A DNA stretch of 64,000 nt from Terriglobia bacterium (GCA_020073665.1 JAIQEU010000003.1:186001-250000), one strand, 5' to 3'; counted from the stretch's first letter, positions 41,423 through 51,287 are shown. The notes: generated by a model not told the origin, from the sequence alone. Made by a program: numbers and translations.

Positions 41423-42207
41423 TGCAGCAACGCGAGAATGCGCACCGGGCCGCCGGAGCCGCCTTCGAGCTTCATGGGTGCTACCACCACGATCGCACCG
41501 CTTGCGGGCACGCGATCCAGGCTGGCGACGTTCTCCAGGTGATAGAGGCTGTGAGCCAGGGTGTACTGATGCACCGGGAAGTCTTGCGAGGGGCCGTAGT
41601 CGATGCTCAGGGTGTCAATCCCTAATCCGAGCACGCTGCGTCCTTCCACCAGGAATTTCGCGGCGTCGGCGGAATAGCCGGGGAAGTGCATTATCCCTTT
41701 CGCATCCGCATTGCGATAGGCTTTGGTGGAATCCCAGCGTGATTCCCATCCCGTGCGCGCGATTACCACGACGCCGGGAGGGATCTGGCCGTTGGCCTGC
41801 TCCCACTTGGCAATATCTTCGACTGAGATTTGGTAGTCAGGGTTACTCTTCACTTTCGAAATGACGTCCAAAACCACCAGGGGAGCGATCAGCCGCTCCG
41901 CCGGGATCTGGTCCACGGTCCACATGCCTCGCGCGAAGTGTGCCGGGGCATCCAGGTGCGTGCCGTAATGTTCAGGCAAGGAGATGTTACGCGCGAAATA
42001 CTTGTCCTTTTCGATGGTGGCGACGGTCTTTACCTGGTAAGCGGACTTCTCCGACAGTTCGTAGGTGGGCACCCTGTCGTTGACAGAATGGGTAAGGTCT
42101 ACGACCGCACGAAAGCCGCCCGGTTGGCCCGCGTCTGCCTGGCGCTTGGCGAATAGAAAGACCGCCAATGCCAACACATATCCGATAACGAAGGTACGAA
42201 TCCGCAT
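41419..42207 (-). CDS. Cyclase/kynurenine-formamidase-like hydrolase, secreted
   Basis: This is a member of the cyclase (KynB-like) family of metal-dependent hydrolases. The diagnostic HxGTHxDxPxHF motif is seen as HYGTHLDAPAHF (about residue 80). An N-terminal signal sequence or anchor (TFVIGYVLALAVFLFAKRQADA) places it outside the cytoplasm, unlike kynurenine formamidase itself. The ATG at 42207 is chosen for that signal; the frame is open upstream without family similarity. The substrate is unknown. The length of 262 aa is normal with the signal. Confidence 0.85.
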   Translation of the reverse strand: MRIRTFVIGYVLALAVFLFAKRQADAGQPGGFRAVVDLTHSVNDRVPTYELSEKSAYQVKTVATIEKDKYFARNISLPEHYGTHLDAPAHFARGMWTVDQIPAERLIAPLVVLDVISKVKSNPDYQISVEDIAKWEQANGQIPPGVVVIARTGWESRWDSTKAYRNADAKGIMHFPGYSADAAKFLVEGRSVLGLGIDTLSIDYGPSQDFPVHQYTLAHSLYHLENVASLDRVPASGAIVVVAPMKLEGGSGGPVRILALLH

Positions 42208-42416
42208 AATTTTTGTTGCCGGCTCACAGGCAGGCTCTTGGGGCACTCCAGGAGACCAGTTTAGGTAATTCGATGCCGGGGTCTCGTCCAGAGGTGCTTG
42301 ATTATTGTCCGATGAGCGGATAATGCCATCAAGGAACCCAGGGACATGACCCGCTGGCGGTGCGACGCCGCTTTTATTTTCAGCAGGGTAGGATGTGGTG
42401 CGTCGAATTCTTGCCG

Positions 42417-43166
42417 CTAGGCCAGCAGACCTGCGATCCCGGCGGCCACTACCGTGCTCAGAAAGTTCACCGAATCGTTGTTCAGCACCCCGCGACGTTC
42501 GAGCGTCGCACCCAGGTAGCTGTCGGCCACCATGCCCGCGACCGCTGCCACAATCGCCGGACCCAGCCATTTCCAGGGCAACATGCCGGCAGCGGCCGAG
42601 ACCAGACTGACTACGGCTGCGCCCGCAATTCCCGCCAGCGTTCCCGCCCAGCTGATACCGCCGTCGGTGCCGGCGGGCACTGTTTCCCAGGTGGTGATCA
42701 GGCGCGCTTGCTCGCTGCTGGCCTGGCCAAGTTCGCTGGAAACCGTGTCTGCGGCGGCTTCCGAAAGAGCCGCCGTCACAGCCAGCAGGAAGACAGTTTT
42801 TCCGCCAGTAACGGCATAGAGAGCCGCCGCAATCGCTGCCGTGCCCAGGTTAGCCAGAACTTGCGATGCGGTGCGTCCGTCCCGCTTCTCGGCCGTCCCC
42901 AGAGCTTGTTTGCGCTGGTATCCCAGCCGGGTGGTGATCCACGCCAACACGAACACCGAGACCAGGGCGAGGAATGCGCCGAGCCCGGCGCTCGCGTACA
43001 GCAGATAGCACACCACTGCTCCGGTACACGCACCGGACGGACTCACGCCGCGAACCGAACGGGCCAGCGCGGTGAACGCGACCGTGACCACAGCCGCCGT
43101 CCACAGGCGCGGAAGGAGGGAGCCAGACTGGGCTAAGCTTCCCGCTAGTAGTCCTAAGTCATGCAT
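42417..43166 (-). CDS. DUF92-family membrane protein
   Basis: This 249-aa membrane protein fits the DUF92/TIGR00297 family, related to the plant phytyl-phosphate kinase VTE6. Helices are visible in AAVVTVAFTALARSVRGVSPSGACTGAVVCYLLYASAGLG, and family motifs in ALSEAAADTVSSELGQ and VPAGTDGGISWAGTLAG. The C-terminus has DSYLGATLERRGVLNNDSVNFLST, also typical. A kinase role is suggested only by the plant homologue. The gene is divergent from ku with 198 bases between them. The 209 bases downstream of it, before the cyclase start, show no gene. Confidence 0.85.
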   Translation of the reverse strand: MHDLGLLAGSLAQSGSLLPRLWTAAVVTVAFTALARSVRGVSPSGACTGAVVCYLLYASAGLGAFLALVSVFVLAWITTRLGYQRKQALGTAEKRDGRTASQVLANLGTAAIAAALYAVTGGKTVFLLAVTAALSEAAADTVSSELGQASSEQARLITTWETVPAGTDGGISWAGTLAGIAGAAVVSLVSAAAGMLPWKWLGPAIVAAVAGMVADSYLGATLERRGVLNNDSVNFLSTVVAAGIAGLLA

Positions 43167-43364
43167 TCTTTGGTGGTTAAGCCGTCCCCCTCCCGCGGTG
43201 CCCCGGTCGATACTACTACTAATAGCGTTCCTGGCCGCTGCGCCCCACGCGCTCGTGCTTGCACTTTGGATTACCGCGCCAAGCTGCTCACCGCAAAGGC
43301 TTCGTTGTAGTCTAAACTCCATACCTTGGCACGGCGCACGGCCGTTGCGGTGGCGGAGTGAACT

Positions 43365-44198
43365 ATGGCAGCCTCGGTTTGGTCTGGCTATCTTACCTTC
43401 GGATTGATCTCCATGCCGGTGCGTCTTTTCTCTGGCGCGCGCAGCTCCGGCATCTCCTTCAACATGCTGCATCGCGACGACCTGCAGCGGGTCAAGCAGC
43501 AGTACTACTGCCCCGCCGAGAACCGCGTAGTCGAGCGCAGCGAGATCGTGAAGGGATACGAATATCGCAAGGACGAATACATCGTTATCGAGCCGGATGA
43601 GATCAAGCAGATCGAGCCCAAGACCGCCAAGACCATGGAAATTCTGGAATTCGTGAAGGCCGCCGAGGTTGATCCGGTCTACTTCGAGTCGTCCTATTAC
43701 ATGGTGCCGGAAGAAGCCGGCCGTCGGCCCTACGCGCTGCTGACTAAAGCACTTGAGGAAAGCGAATACGTCGCCATCGCCAAACTCACCATGCACAACC
43801 GCGAGTACACAGTGTTCCTGCGTCCCCACGAAAAGGGAATGATGCTCCACACCATGTACTACGCTGAGGAAGTCCGAATGGTAGAGGGTTTCGGGGCTCC
43901 TGATGTCGAACTGAAAGACGCGGAAGTCAAAGTGGCCCACCAGTTGATCGAAGCGCTGGCTGCCGATTGGGATCCGGAGAAATATCACGATGGTTTCCAG
44001 GAGAATCTGAAGAACCTCATCCAGACCAAACTGGAAGGCGGCAAGATCGCCGAAGTAGAAAAGCCGAAGAAACTGGCGCCAGTGGTGGACCTGATGGCTG
44101 CTCTGAAGCAAAGTCTGGCCGAGATGGAAGGCAAGAAGAAGCCGGCGGCGCCCGCGAGCGGCGAAGCGGCCGGTAAGAAATCCCGCGGAAGGGCGTGA
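43365..44198 (+). CDS. ku: Ku protein of non-homologous end joining
   Basis: This is the bacterial Ku homodimer subunit (277 aa), which encircles DNA ends and recruits LigD. The N-terminus MAASVWSGYLTFGLISMPVRLFSGARS and YYCPAENRVVERSEIVKGYEY are diagnostic, as is EILEFVKAAEVDPVYFESSYYMVPEEAGRRPYALL. A Lys/Ala-rich C-terminal tail (GKKKPAAPASGEAAGKKSRGRA) is typical of Ku and may bind DNA. No ligD is in the window, so the partner must be elsewhere. The start ATG has GGAG nine bases before it. Confidence 0.95.
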   Translation: MAASVWSGYLTFGLISMPVRLFSGARSSGISFNMLHRDDLQRVKQQYYCPAENRVVERSEIVKGYEYRKDEYIVIEPDEIKQIEPKTAKTMEILEFVKAAEVDPVYFESSYYMVPEEAGRRPYALLTKALEESEYVAIAKLTMHNREYTVFLRPHEKGMMLHTMYYAEEVRMVEGFGAPDVELKDAEVKVAHQLIEALAADWDPEKYHDGFQENLKNLIQTKLEGGKIAEVEKPKKLAPVVDLMAALKQSLAEMEGKKKPAAPASGEAAGKKSRGRA

Positions 44199-44205
44199 GG
44201 AAGGC

Positions 44206-44399
44206 AGCAAATCGCAATTAGCAGTTAGCAACCAGCCCTTTGTACTTCGATTCGTCCAACCAGCCTTTGCCGGTTGTTTGGCCCTTCAGTTCCAACCCAA
44301 AGCAACCCCGCAGCCTGCTTTCGGCACTAAATCGGCAGGCCCGATTGCGAATTGCCAGGTGCTGATTACTGCCTCTCTGGCGCATCTCACTGCTAACCG
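44206..44399 (+). repeat. GCAATTAGC repeat pair in the ku downstream gap
   Basis: GCAAATCGCAATTAGCAGTT with AGCAACCAGC (44206-44235) faces an inverted relative GATTGCGAATTGCCAGGTGC with TGATTACTG (44343-44371) and CACTGCTAACCG (44388-44399). The 239-base gap otherwise holds a weak hairpin (AACCAGC 44258-44264 with GCCGGTT 44269-44275), a possible ku terminator. Confidence 0.6.
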
Positions 44400-44437
44400 T
44401 TTAGAATGTGAAATCGTTCTGAAAACACAGGGAATAC

Positions 44438-46018
44438 ATGAATCTTGCCGAGGACGTACGGATGACTGGTGGGCGGGCCTGCCAGATCGCAGCAATCCTG
44501 TTGCTCTTTCTGATTTGCATCAGCTGCGGAGACACTTTCCGGCCGGTGGCGATTCCCGTGCCTTCGCCGCCGCCCGACCCTGGGAGCTTCCACTTTGCCA
44601 TTATGGTCAACAGCAACGGCCCGTCGAATCCCGGCACCACGACTCGCGTTGACGTCTCGGGGGATTCCAATGCAGGCAATTCCGTGGCCGGGTTCGGTCC
44701 AGTGCACGCCGCGCTGCTGCCGAACGCGGGACGGGTTTATGTAGCCAACAACCTGGAAGACACGGTTACTTCTTATGCTCCTGCGACTCCGGGTTCGGTC
44801 ACCACGACCAGCCTGCCCCCTGGTTCAGCGCCTGTGTTCCTGGCTACCGCCGAGAGCGGCAACATGTACGTGGCGAACTCGGGTACCGGTATGGTGGCAG
44901 TCATTGCCACCGGGTCGAATGTAGTGACGAACCTCATCCCCGTGGGCACCAACCCCATGGCTTTGGTGGAAGCGCCCGATTCCAGGAAAGTCTACGTGGC
45001 GAACCAGGGCAGCGGTTCGGTGACTAGCATCAATACCATCGACAAGAGTGTGAATAACCCGAACATCGTGACTGGGAACTCCCCAATCTGGCTGGCGGTG
45101 CGGTCGGACAGCGCCCGGGTTTACGCGCTCAACTCCGGCAGCGGGACCGTCTCCACCATCGATACTACTTCGGACCTGGTGATCGGCAGCGTGTTGGTTG
45201 GAGCAGGCGCGAACTACATGGTCTCTGACCCGAAACTGAATCGGCTGTACATAACCAATCCGGTTGCTAACACACTTACCGCGCTCGACATTTCCGGCAA
45301 CGTGGCAGCATTGCTGTATAGCGTTTCGGTGGCGAGCACACCGGTTTCGGTCGCGGTGCTGCCCGACGGCAGCCGTGCCTACGTTGCCAGTTTCCGGCAG
45401 GTGCCGCCCTGCACCCAGGACCCGGCGGATCTGCGGCCTTGTATCAACTCCGAAGTTACGACCATCAATACCTCGGACGGCAGCATGCGCGACCTGATTC
45501 CGTTGCAGTCGGCGGTGAGCATCACGGCAGCATCGCAAAGTGGGACTGACACCACCTACACCTACACTCTGACTGCAGGTCCTCCTCCCTCGGCCGGCAT
45601 GACCATGGTAATCACCGGCATGGCGGATGCCGGGAATAACGGCACCTTCATCGTTACAGCGGGATTTGCTGGATCTTTTACTGTAACCAACAGCGCTGGA
45701 GTGGCGGCCAGCAGCCAGAGCGGGATTGGAACAAATGTGGTGGAGGTGGATACTGCGAACCCCACGGGTTGCGGCGCGGCGCGGTTCCGGTTTTCGGCGG
45801 CCGCTTCCGCCACCAGTCCGAGGGTTTATGTAGGGAATTGCGACGCCGGGAACTTGGCGGTCATACGCACAGTTGCGGAAACCTCTCCGGACGGCACGCA
45901 CTACGCCGCGGATACGGTGGTGCTGAACCTGCCAGCGCCAGTCAGTTCTTTCCCGGCACCCATGCCCAGCGAACAGCCGCCGGCGCAGAACCCGGTGTTT
46001 ATTCTGCCGGAGCCGTAA
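44438..46018 (+). CDS. YVTN-type beta-propeller surface protein
   Basis: A hydrophobic N-terminal segment ends in LLFLICISCGD, a lipobox-like site, so a lipoprotein is likely though the -3 residue is not classical. The mature part has propeller blades of the YVTN/YncE kind: GRVYVANNLEDTVTSYAPATPG, NMYVANSGTGMVAVIATGSN, KVYVANQGSGSVTSINTIDKS, RVYALNSGSGTVSTIDTTSD and RLYITNPVANTLTALDISGN. A 75-residue Ig-like insertion (VSITAASQSGTDTTYTYTLTAG...) splits the last blades. The protein is 526 aa and Pro-rich at both ends. Adhesion or envelope scaffolding is plausible, not shown. Confidence 0.75.
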   Translation: MNLAEDVRMTGGRACQIAAILLLFLICISCGDTFRPVAIPVPSPPPDPGSFHFAIMVNSNGPSNPGTTTRVDVSGDSNAGNSVAGFGPVHAALLPNAGRVYVANNLEDTVTSYAPATPGSVTTTSLPPGSAPVFLATAESGNMYVANSGTGMVAVIATGSNVVTNLIPVGTNPMALVEAPDSRKVYVANQGSGSVTSINTIDKSVNNPNIVTGNSPIWLAVRSDSARVYALNSGSGTVSTIDTTSDLVIGSVLVGAGANYMVSDPKLNRLYITNPVANTLTALDISGNVAALLYSVSVASTPVSVAVLPDGSRAYVASFRQVPPCTQDPADLRPCINSEVTTINTSDGSMRDLIPLQSAVSITAASQSGTDTTYTYTLTAGPPPSAGMTMVITGMADAGNNGTFIVTAGFAGSFTVTNSAGVAASSQSGIGTNVVEVDTANPTGCGAARFRFSAAASATSPRVYVGNCDAGNLAVIRTVAETSPDGTHYAADTVVLNLPAPVSSFPAPMPSEQPPAQNPVFILPEP

Positions 46019-46111
46019 AGGATGTTTAGGTCGTGACGGTTGAGGGTTGAAGGGAACGCGGTTGGCGGGCAATCGTTATTCGGGGACCAACATCCAACAA
46101 TCTCTTCGAGA

Positions 46112-46612
46112 CTAGCTTCCTGCGGCCATCACGTGCTCTCCCCGCCGGCGGCGATTGTAACGCAGGGCGATGTTCATAAACACATTGCCGGCGCAGGTCT
46201 CGAAGCAGATTACCAGTGCCTCCGTATCCTCACTGCTCTTAGCGCCGTGATCCGCAGTATGCAGCTCTGGGGGATGCACCCGGAACCGAAAACCCTGGTC
46301 GTTGAGCGCAGTGATGGCGTTGCCGATGACCTGATTGGCGAGTTCGCAGACGGTTTCGCGCACCAGGTCGTCCGATTCCGGCAGTTCCGCACCGGCGAAG
46401 CGGCTGGCAACGCGCAACGCGGTGGTGGGATCCAGGTCAAAAATCATGCGACCTTCAATGTCACCGCTCACCATGACCAGAGCGGCCACACCCTTACGGC
46501 GGTACGCTTCCTCCTCCATGCTGAGGTTCCCGATGGAAACCGGGTTCTGCAGGCCCTGGGCCAGCACGGCGTCGGCCGCGTTGATGAAAGGCTGGATCAA
46601 CTCCATTTTCAT
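46112..46612 (-). CDS. cheX: CheX-family CheY-P phosphatase
   Basis: This CheC/CheX-fold protein (166 aa) dephosphorylates CheY-P. One ExxN active-site motif is visible in VCELANQVIGNAITAL, as expected for CheX. The N-terminus FINAADAVLAQGLQNPVSIG matches the family. It is the last gene of the che operon; its ATG lies two bases past the cheY stop. It replaces CheZ or CheC as the signal terminator. Confidence 0.9.
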   Translation of the reverse strand: MKMELIQPFINAADAVLAQGLQNPVSIGNLSMEEEAYRRKGVAALVMVSGDIEGRMIFDLDPTTALRVASRFAGAELPESDDLVRETVCELANQVIGNAITALNDQGFRFRVHPPELHTADHGAKSSEDTEALVICFETCAGNVFMNIALRYNRRRRGEHVMAAGS

Positions 46613-46614
46613 TT

Positions 46615-47055
46615 TCAGGCTCCCGCGCCCGCGGCGTGCGCCACAGTGGCGTCCTCTCCCAGCACGTACTTGATGACTTCGTACAGCACTTCCGGCTTGA
46701 CCGGCTTTTGCACGAAGTGGCGCGCGCCCCGCTGCAATGCCGCCACGATGTTTTCCTGGTAGCCCACCGACGACACCATCACGATGCGTGCATCGGGGTG
46801 TTGCCGTACGATCTTCTCGGCTGCCTCGATGCCTTCCATCTGCGGCATCGTGATATCCATCAGCACGATGTCGGGAGTGGTGCGATCGTACTCGGTGATC
46901 GCGGTCATGCCGTCTCCGGCTTCACCCACCACCTGGCCGCCAAAGGTCTCGATCATGCGGGCCAGGTTCTTGCGGGCAAAGACGGAGTCGTCCACTACCA
47001 GGTAGCGGACCGGCTGACCGTCCTTAGTGCGTTTTATTGCCGCAAACTGCTCCAT
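46615..47055 (-). CDS. cheY: CheY-like response regulator
   Basis: This single receiver domain of 146 aa has an acidic pocket in VRYLVVDDSVFAR, the phosphorylatable Asp in PDIVLMDITMPQ, the T/S in RIVMVSS and Lys in HFVQKPVKP. It is the output of CheA here. The ATG at 47055 is preceded by GGAGGAGG seven bases away. The C-terminus has a short Ala/Gly tail. With no flagellar genes in the window, the output partner is unknown. Confidence 0.93.
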   Translation of the reverse strand: MEQFAAIKRTKDGQPVRYLVVDDSVFARKNLARMIETFGGQVVGEAGDGMTAITEYDRTTPDIVLMDITMPQMEGIEAAEKIVRQHPDARIVMVSSVGYQENIVAALQRGARHFVQKPVKPEVLYEVIKYVLGEDATVAHAAGAGA

Positions 47056-47099
47056 GTTGCAACCTCCTCCAACTGAATCCAAAACTTGCCTGCCCAGAA

Positions 47100-48203
47100 C
47101 TAGGTACGCCCGGCGCCCGCGGCCTTGCCGCCGTCACCGGGTCCTGCCGTCGCGCGGTCGGACATACATTGCGCCTGCAAGGTGTTGGCCAGCGCATCCA
47201 GGCCAACCACTCGTACTGCAAAACCCCGCTCAATGGCTGCCTTCGGCATGCCAAACACCACGCAGGAATCTTCGCTCTGCGCGATGGTCATGCCCCCGGC
47301 TGCCTTCACCGCGCCCATGCCCTGGGCTCCGTCCTCGCCCATTCCCGTCATGAGCACAGCCAGACTGTTGGCGCCGAACTCTTCGGCGGCAGTCTTGAAC
47401 AACACGTCCACCGAGGGACGGTGTCCGTTGACTCGCGGCTCATCCGTCAGGACCGCCACATCGCCCAAAGGCAGACGCTTTACCTTAATGTGCCGGCTGC
47501 CGGGACAGATCAAGGCCCGCCCGGCCAGCAATAAGTCTCCGGACTGAGCTTCCTTCACCGCGATGGCGCAAATCTCGTCCAGCCGCCGGGCAAACATCTC
47601 AGTAAATCCTTCCGGCATGTGCTGTACCACCACGATGGTTCCGGGAAAGTCCGCGGGCAATTGTGACAGCACAAACTGCAGCGCATGCGGTCCGCCGGTG
47701 GAGACTCCAATGGCCACGACGCGCGACGGCTGCTTTTTCGCATCTGTCGAAACCTTCTCGGCACGCCGCGAGACTCCCGGAATCGGCTGCACCTTGACGC
47801 CCCGGCTCTGGGCCGCGGCTTTGATCTTGGCAATCAGTTCGGAGGCGATTTCCGGCATGCGCGCGGACACGTCGTGCGGCTTGGCCACGAAGTCGAAAGC
47901 GCCCAAACCGAGTGCCTTCAGCGTTACCGACGCACCCTCGGTGCTGTGCGAACTGACCACGATGACCGGGACTCGCGAGCGCCGCATGATTTCCTTGAGC
48001 GTGTCGATGCCGTTCATGCCGGGCATTTCCAGGTCGAGTGTGACCACCTGCGGTCGCAGCTCTTCGATCTTGCGCAACCCAAAATTGCCGTCCATGGCGG
48101 TTCCCACCACCTGGATGGAACTGTCGGTCTGCAGGATCTGCGGGATCAGCTTGCGCATCAGGGCAGAATCGTCGACCACCAGCACCCGCACGGGAGCAGT
48201 CAT
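47100..48203 (-). CDS. cheB: CheB protein-glutamate methylesterase
   Basis: CheB removes methyl groups from the chemoreceptor for adaptation. The receiver domain (RVLVVDDSALMRKL, VTLDLEMPGMNG with the Asp) is joined to the methylesterase domain. Its catalytic residues are visible: Ser in GVSTGGPHAL, His in VVQHMPEGF and Asp in MTGMGEDGAQGM. The length is 367 aa. The start overlaps the cheA stop by four bases. The tail after about residue 350 (RATAGPGDGGKAAGAGRT) is disordered. Confidence 0.96.
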   Translation of the reverse strand: MTAPVRVLVVDDSALMRKLIPQILQTDSSIQVVGTAMDGNFGLRKIEELRPQVVTLDLEMPGMNGIDTLKEIMRRSRVPVIVVSSHSTEGASVTLKALGLGAFDFVAKPHDVSARMPEIASELIAKIKAAAQSRGVKVQPIPGVSRRAEKVSTDAKKQPSRVVAIGVSTGGPHALQFVLSQLPADFPGTIVVVQHMPEGFTEMFARRLDEICAIAVKEAQSGDLLLAGRALICPGSRHIKVKRLPLGDVAVLTDEPRVNGHRPSVDVLFKTAAEEFGANSLAVLMTGMGEDGAQGMGAVKAAGGMTIAQSEDSCVVFGMPKAAIERGFAVRVVGLDALANTLQAQCMSDRATAGPGDGGKAAGAGRT

Positions 48204-50356
48204 GGCTGCACCTCCGGCAGAGCGCCGCGAGCGCGATCGGCATTGGAAAGCAACATGCCGGAACTGACTGCGCCACTTTCGGCGGGGCGAGACCGGGCAA
48301 AACGTTCCACGATGGCCGCCAAGTTCAGGATCAGGACCACCCGCCCGTCTCCGAGGATGGAGGCACCGCTGACCAGGTCGGTCGCCACCGTCTGATCGTC
48401 GAGCGCTTTAATGACCAACTCTTCTTCGCCTTCCAACGCGTCGACAATGAGCCCGAGCTTGCGTTTTTCCGCGTGAATCACTAGCACAAAGAGTTTTCGG
48501 TTGCTGTGGTGCGCGTCTTCCGGCCGTCGCCCCAGCCGCACCAGCGGTACCACCTGGTTGCGCAACTGCAGGACTTCGTAGTTGTCCACCTGGTGAACCG
48601 CCGATTCCCGGGCGCGCGTGATCTCGGCCACGGCGTTCAAGGGCATGGCATACAGCCGCTGGTCCACGCGGAACAGCAGGGCCTTGATAATGGCCAGCGT
48701 CAGTGGCAGTTTCAGGCGGAAAGTAGTCCCCTGGCCGGGGTGAGTATCGATCGCGACCGTGCCTTTCAGCCGGTGCAACACGCTCTGCACCACGTCAAGG
48801 CCCACGCCGCGGCCGGAGATTTCGGTGATTTCCTCCGCCGTGCTGAACCCCGGCCGGAACACCAGCTCGAGGACCGCTGCCTCGCTCAGCCTGCCGGCTT
48901 CTTCTGCCGTAAGCAGGCCTTGCTGCTGGGCCTTGGCCTTCACCCTGGCGACATCGATGCCCTGCCCGTCGTCGCTGATTTCCACGATGACCTGGTTGCC
49001 ATGGTGGTACGCGTCCAGACGTATGGTGCCACGCGCTGGTTTGCCCAGCCGGGCGCGCTCTTCCGCACTTTCAATCCCGTGACTGATGGCGTTCCGCACC
49101 AGGTGGGTCAAAGGCTCGGCAATTGCGTCCAGGATGCTCTTATCGAGGTCGGTCTCGGCTCCGCTGACCACCAGGTCCACCTCTTTGCCGCACATCTTGG
49201 CGACGTCGCGGACCATGCGGGGAAACCGCCGGAACAGCTGCTCGACCGGCACCATGCGGATTTTCATGACCGAGCGTTGCAGATCGTTCAATACCCGCGC
49301 CTGAAACGCCATGGCATCGGCGAACCGGCCCCGCGTCGCGTCCTTGGGGAAATGGCGGCTGAACTCGTTCAGTGCCTGCTGCAACATGGACTTGCCAATG
49401 ATCAGCTCACCCACCAGGTTGAGCACGTTATCGATGCGCTCGGCTTCCACGCGCAGGATGTTTTCCGCCGCTGCCACGCCGGGGATCGCAGTAGTCTCGA
49501 GTGCAGGCGGAGAATCCACGACCCCGGTCTCGGGCGAGGCAGACGGGCTCGCGGGCTGCGCATCTTCTACCGGTACCGGGGTCGAAGCCGCGGCGCTCTT
49601 CCTGGTTCGCTGCGCCCGCTTCAACAATTCCACCTTGACGTCAGTGATCACCGTGGGAATCCGGCACTTCGCGGTGATCTGCTCTGCTGGCACATTGCTG
49701 GCCAGCACAAAGTCCAGCCGCTTGGCAGCCTGGGTTGAACCGGCCTCGGGCCGTGATGCCAGGACCTCGCCGATCGCGGCGATTGCATTCTGCACCAACT
49801 GGCGGGCGGCAATCGGCATGGCGCAATGGGGATCCACGACGGCCACGATGTGATAGACCCGTTTTCCCTGGCTGGCCGCTTTGCCGATGACCAGCTCTTC
49901 ATACTCGGTCCAGCGCACACGGGCGACACTCTCAGCAGGAGCTTTCCGCTTGCGGCTCTTCCCGCTGGCCGGGTTCTGCGCCAGTTCGCGGATGATTTTT
50001 CGCAGCGGCTCGCTGGATGGCGGTTTCACTTTGCGCCGGGCAGCCGCCAGCATAGCGGCAAAGGTATCAGCCGCCTTGAAAGCAACCTCCGCCAGAGAGA
50101 TTTCCGGGGAAACTGTCTCCAGGGCCAGCGCGTCCTCGAGTTCATGTGCCAGTTCGCTCAGTTCGCGGTAGCCGCAGGCAGCAGCGTCGCCCTTGAGGGT
50201 GTGCACGATCCGCCGGATGCTGCGGACGGTTTCGACGTCACCCGGCTGCTTCTCCAGCTTGAGCGCTTCCTCGTTCAAGGACTGCAGCAGTTCCTGCGCA
50301 GTCTCAAAGAAGAGCTCCCGCAGTTCCGCGCCGCGTTCATCGGAGGATTGGGTCAC
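48200..50356 (-). CDS. cheA: CheA chemotaxis histidine kinase
   Basis: CheA reads the receptor and phosphorylates CheY/CheB. Domains in order: HPt with His52 in RRIVHTLKGDAAACGY; a variable linker with a CheY-binding-like segment; the dimerisation helix pair (ENILRVEAERIDNVLNLVGELIIGKSML); the ATPase with HLVRNAISHGIE (N box), ISDDGQGID and GRGVGLDVV (G boxes); and a C-terminal CheW-like domain ending near IVERFARSRPA. The product is 718 aa. The start is GTG and overlaps the cheR stop by four bases. Confidence 0.96.
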   Translation of the reverse strand: MTQSSDERGAELRELFFETAQELLQSLNEEALKLEKQPGDVETVRSIRRIVHTLKGDAAACGYRELSELAHELEDALALETVSPEISLAEVAFKAADTFAAMLAAARRKVKPPSSEPLRKIIRELAQNPASGKSRKRKAPAESVARVRWTEYEELVIGKAASQGKRVYHIVAVVDPHCAMPIAARQLVQNAIAAIGEVLASRPEAGSTQAAKRLDFVLASNVPAEQITAKCRIPTVITDVKVELLKRAQRTRKSAAASTPVPVEDAQPASPSASPETGVVDSPPALETTAIPGVAAAENILRVEAERIDNVLNLVGELIIGKSMLQQALNEFSRHFPKDATRGRFADAMAFQARVLNDLQRSVMKIRMVPVEQLFRRFPRMVRDVAKMCGKEVDLVVSGAETDLDKSILDAIAEPLTHLVRNAISHGIESAEERARLGKPARGTIRLDAYHHGNQVIVEISDDGQGIDVARVKAKAQQQGLLTAEEAGRLSEAAVLELVFRPGFSTAEEITEISGRGVGLDVVQSVLHRLKGTVAIDTHPGQGTTFRLKLPLTLAIIKALLFRVDQRLYAMPLNAVAEITRARESAVHQVDNYEVLQLRNQVVPLVRLGRRPEDAHHSNRKLFVLVIHAEKRKLGLIVDALEGEEELVIKALDDQTVATDLVSGASILGDGRVVLILNLAAIVERFARSRPAESGAVSSGMLLSNADRARGALPEVQP

Positions 50357-51258
50357 ATCTGCACCTCGACGCGCTGGTAGGCAGTTCCGCTGTTGCGATG
50401 TACCATGGCGAACTTGTCAGTCAACCCCAGTAGGCTTTCGGCATGGCCGACGAACAGATAGCCTTCCGCGTTCAGGCAGCGGCTGAATTTCTCCACCAGC
50501 CGTTTCTGCTCGGCTTCGTCGAAATACATCATCACGTTGCGGCAAAAGATGATGTCGTTGCGTTGCGGCAGGTATTCCGTCTTGAGATTGTGAAAGTCAA
50601 AGTGGACGAACTCTTTGAGCGCTTTCTTGATGGCGTAGCGTTCGCCGACTTTGTCGAAGAAGCGCAGGCGGTAGCTGTAGTCCACGTTCGCCATCTGCGA
50701 CTCGGTGTAGATTCCTTCCTGCCCTGCCCGCAGCACGGAGTAGCTGATGTCGCTGGCCAGGATCTCCACCTTCCAGGGCGGCGGGACTACCGGCTTGGGG
50801 CTGGGCATCTCGAATGGTAAAGGGTTGCGCAGGTAGTAGTACGCCAGGCCGTCGGCCACCAGCATGGCCAGCGTGTACGCCTCCTGCCCGGTGGAACAGC
50901 CGGCACTCCAGATCCGCAGGCTGAAGTCGCGCCGTTCCTGCTTGCGGTGCAGCAGGTCGTCGAGGATGTACTTGTGAAACAGGTCCAGCTGGGCCTTGTT
51001 GCGAAAGAAGCTGGTTTCGTTGACGGTCAAGTTCTCCAGCAGCCGGGCCAACTCCTGCTTGCCGGCATCGCTGATCAGCAGGCGGTAATAGCTGTAGAAG
51101 GAATCCAGTTGGCATTCCTTCAACCGCCGCAGCAGCCGGTCCTGCAGGAAATGGGCGCGCCGCTCGTCAAAATGCATGCCGCATTCCTGGTAGACCAGGG
51201 CCTGCAAAAGCTTCAGCTCGGCTTCTGTGAACTGCGCCGCTACGCCGGTTGCGCTCAT
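50353..51258 (-). CDS. cheR: CheR chemoreceptor methyltransferase
   Basis: CheR methylates receptor glutamates using SAM. The N-terminal helical domain is followed by the SAM-binding motif LRIWSAGCSTGQEAYTLAML, the second acidic motif VEILASDISYSVLRAG and IIFCRNVMMYFDEAEQKRLVEKFSRCL. The product is 301 aa and the C-terminus GYLFVGHAESLLG is typical. A second cheR lies at 62683. The gene overlaps cheA by four bases. Confidence 0.95.
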   Translation of the reverse strand: MSATGVAAQFTEAELKLLQALVYQECGMHFDERRAHFLQDRLLRRLKECQLDSFYSYYRLLISDAGKQELARLLENLTVNETSFFRNKAQLDLFHKYILDDLLHRKQERRDFSLRIWSAGCSTGQEAYTLAMLVADGLAYYYLRNPLPFEMPSPKPVVPPPWKVEILASDISYSVLRAGQEGIYTESQMANVDYSYRLRFFDKVGERYAIKKALKEFVHFDFHNLKTEYLPQRNDIIFCRNVMMYFDEAEQKRLVEKFSRCLNAEGYLFVGHAESLLGLTDKFAMVHRNSGTAYQRVEVQM

Positions 51259-51287
51259 GAGTTCTCTTTCGTCCCGGTAATGTGGGG

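Noticed and set aside
43365-44198. Complete NHEJ operon
   Set aside because: Only ku is present; neither ligD nor another ligase gene lies in the window.
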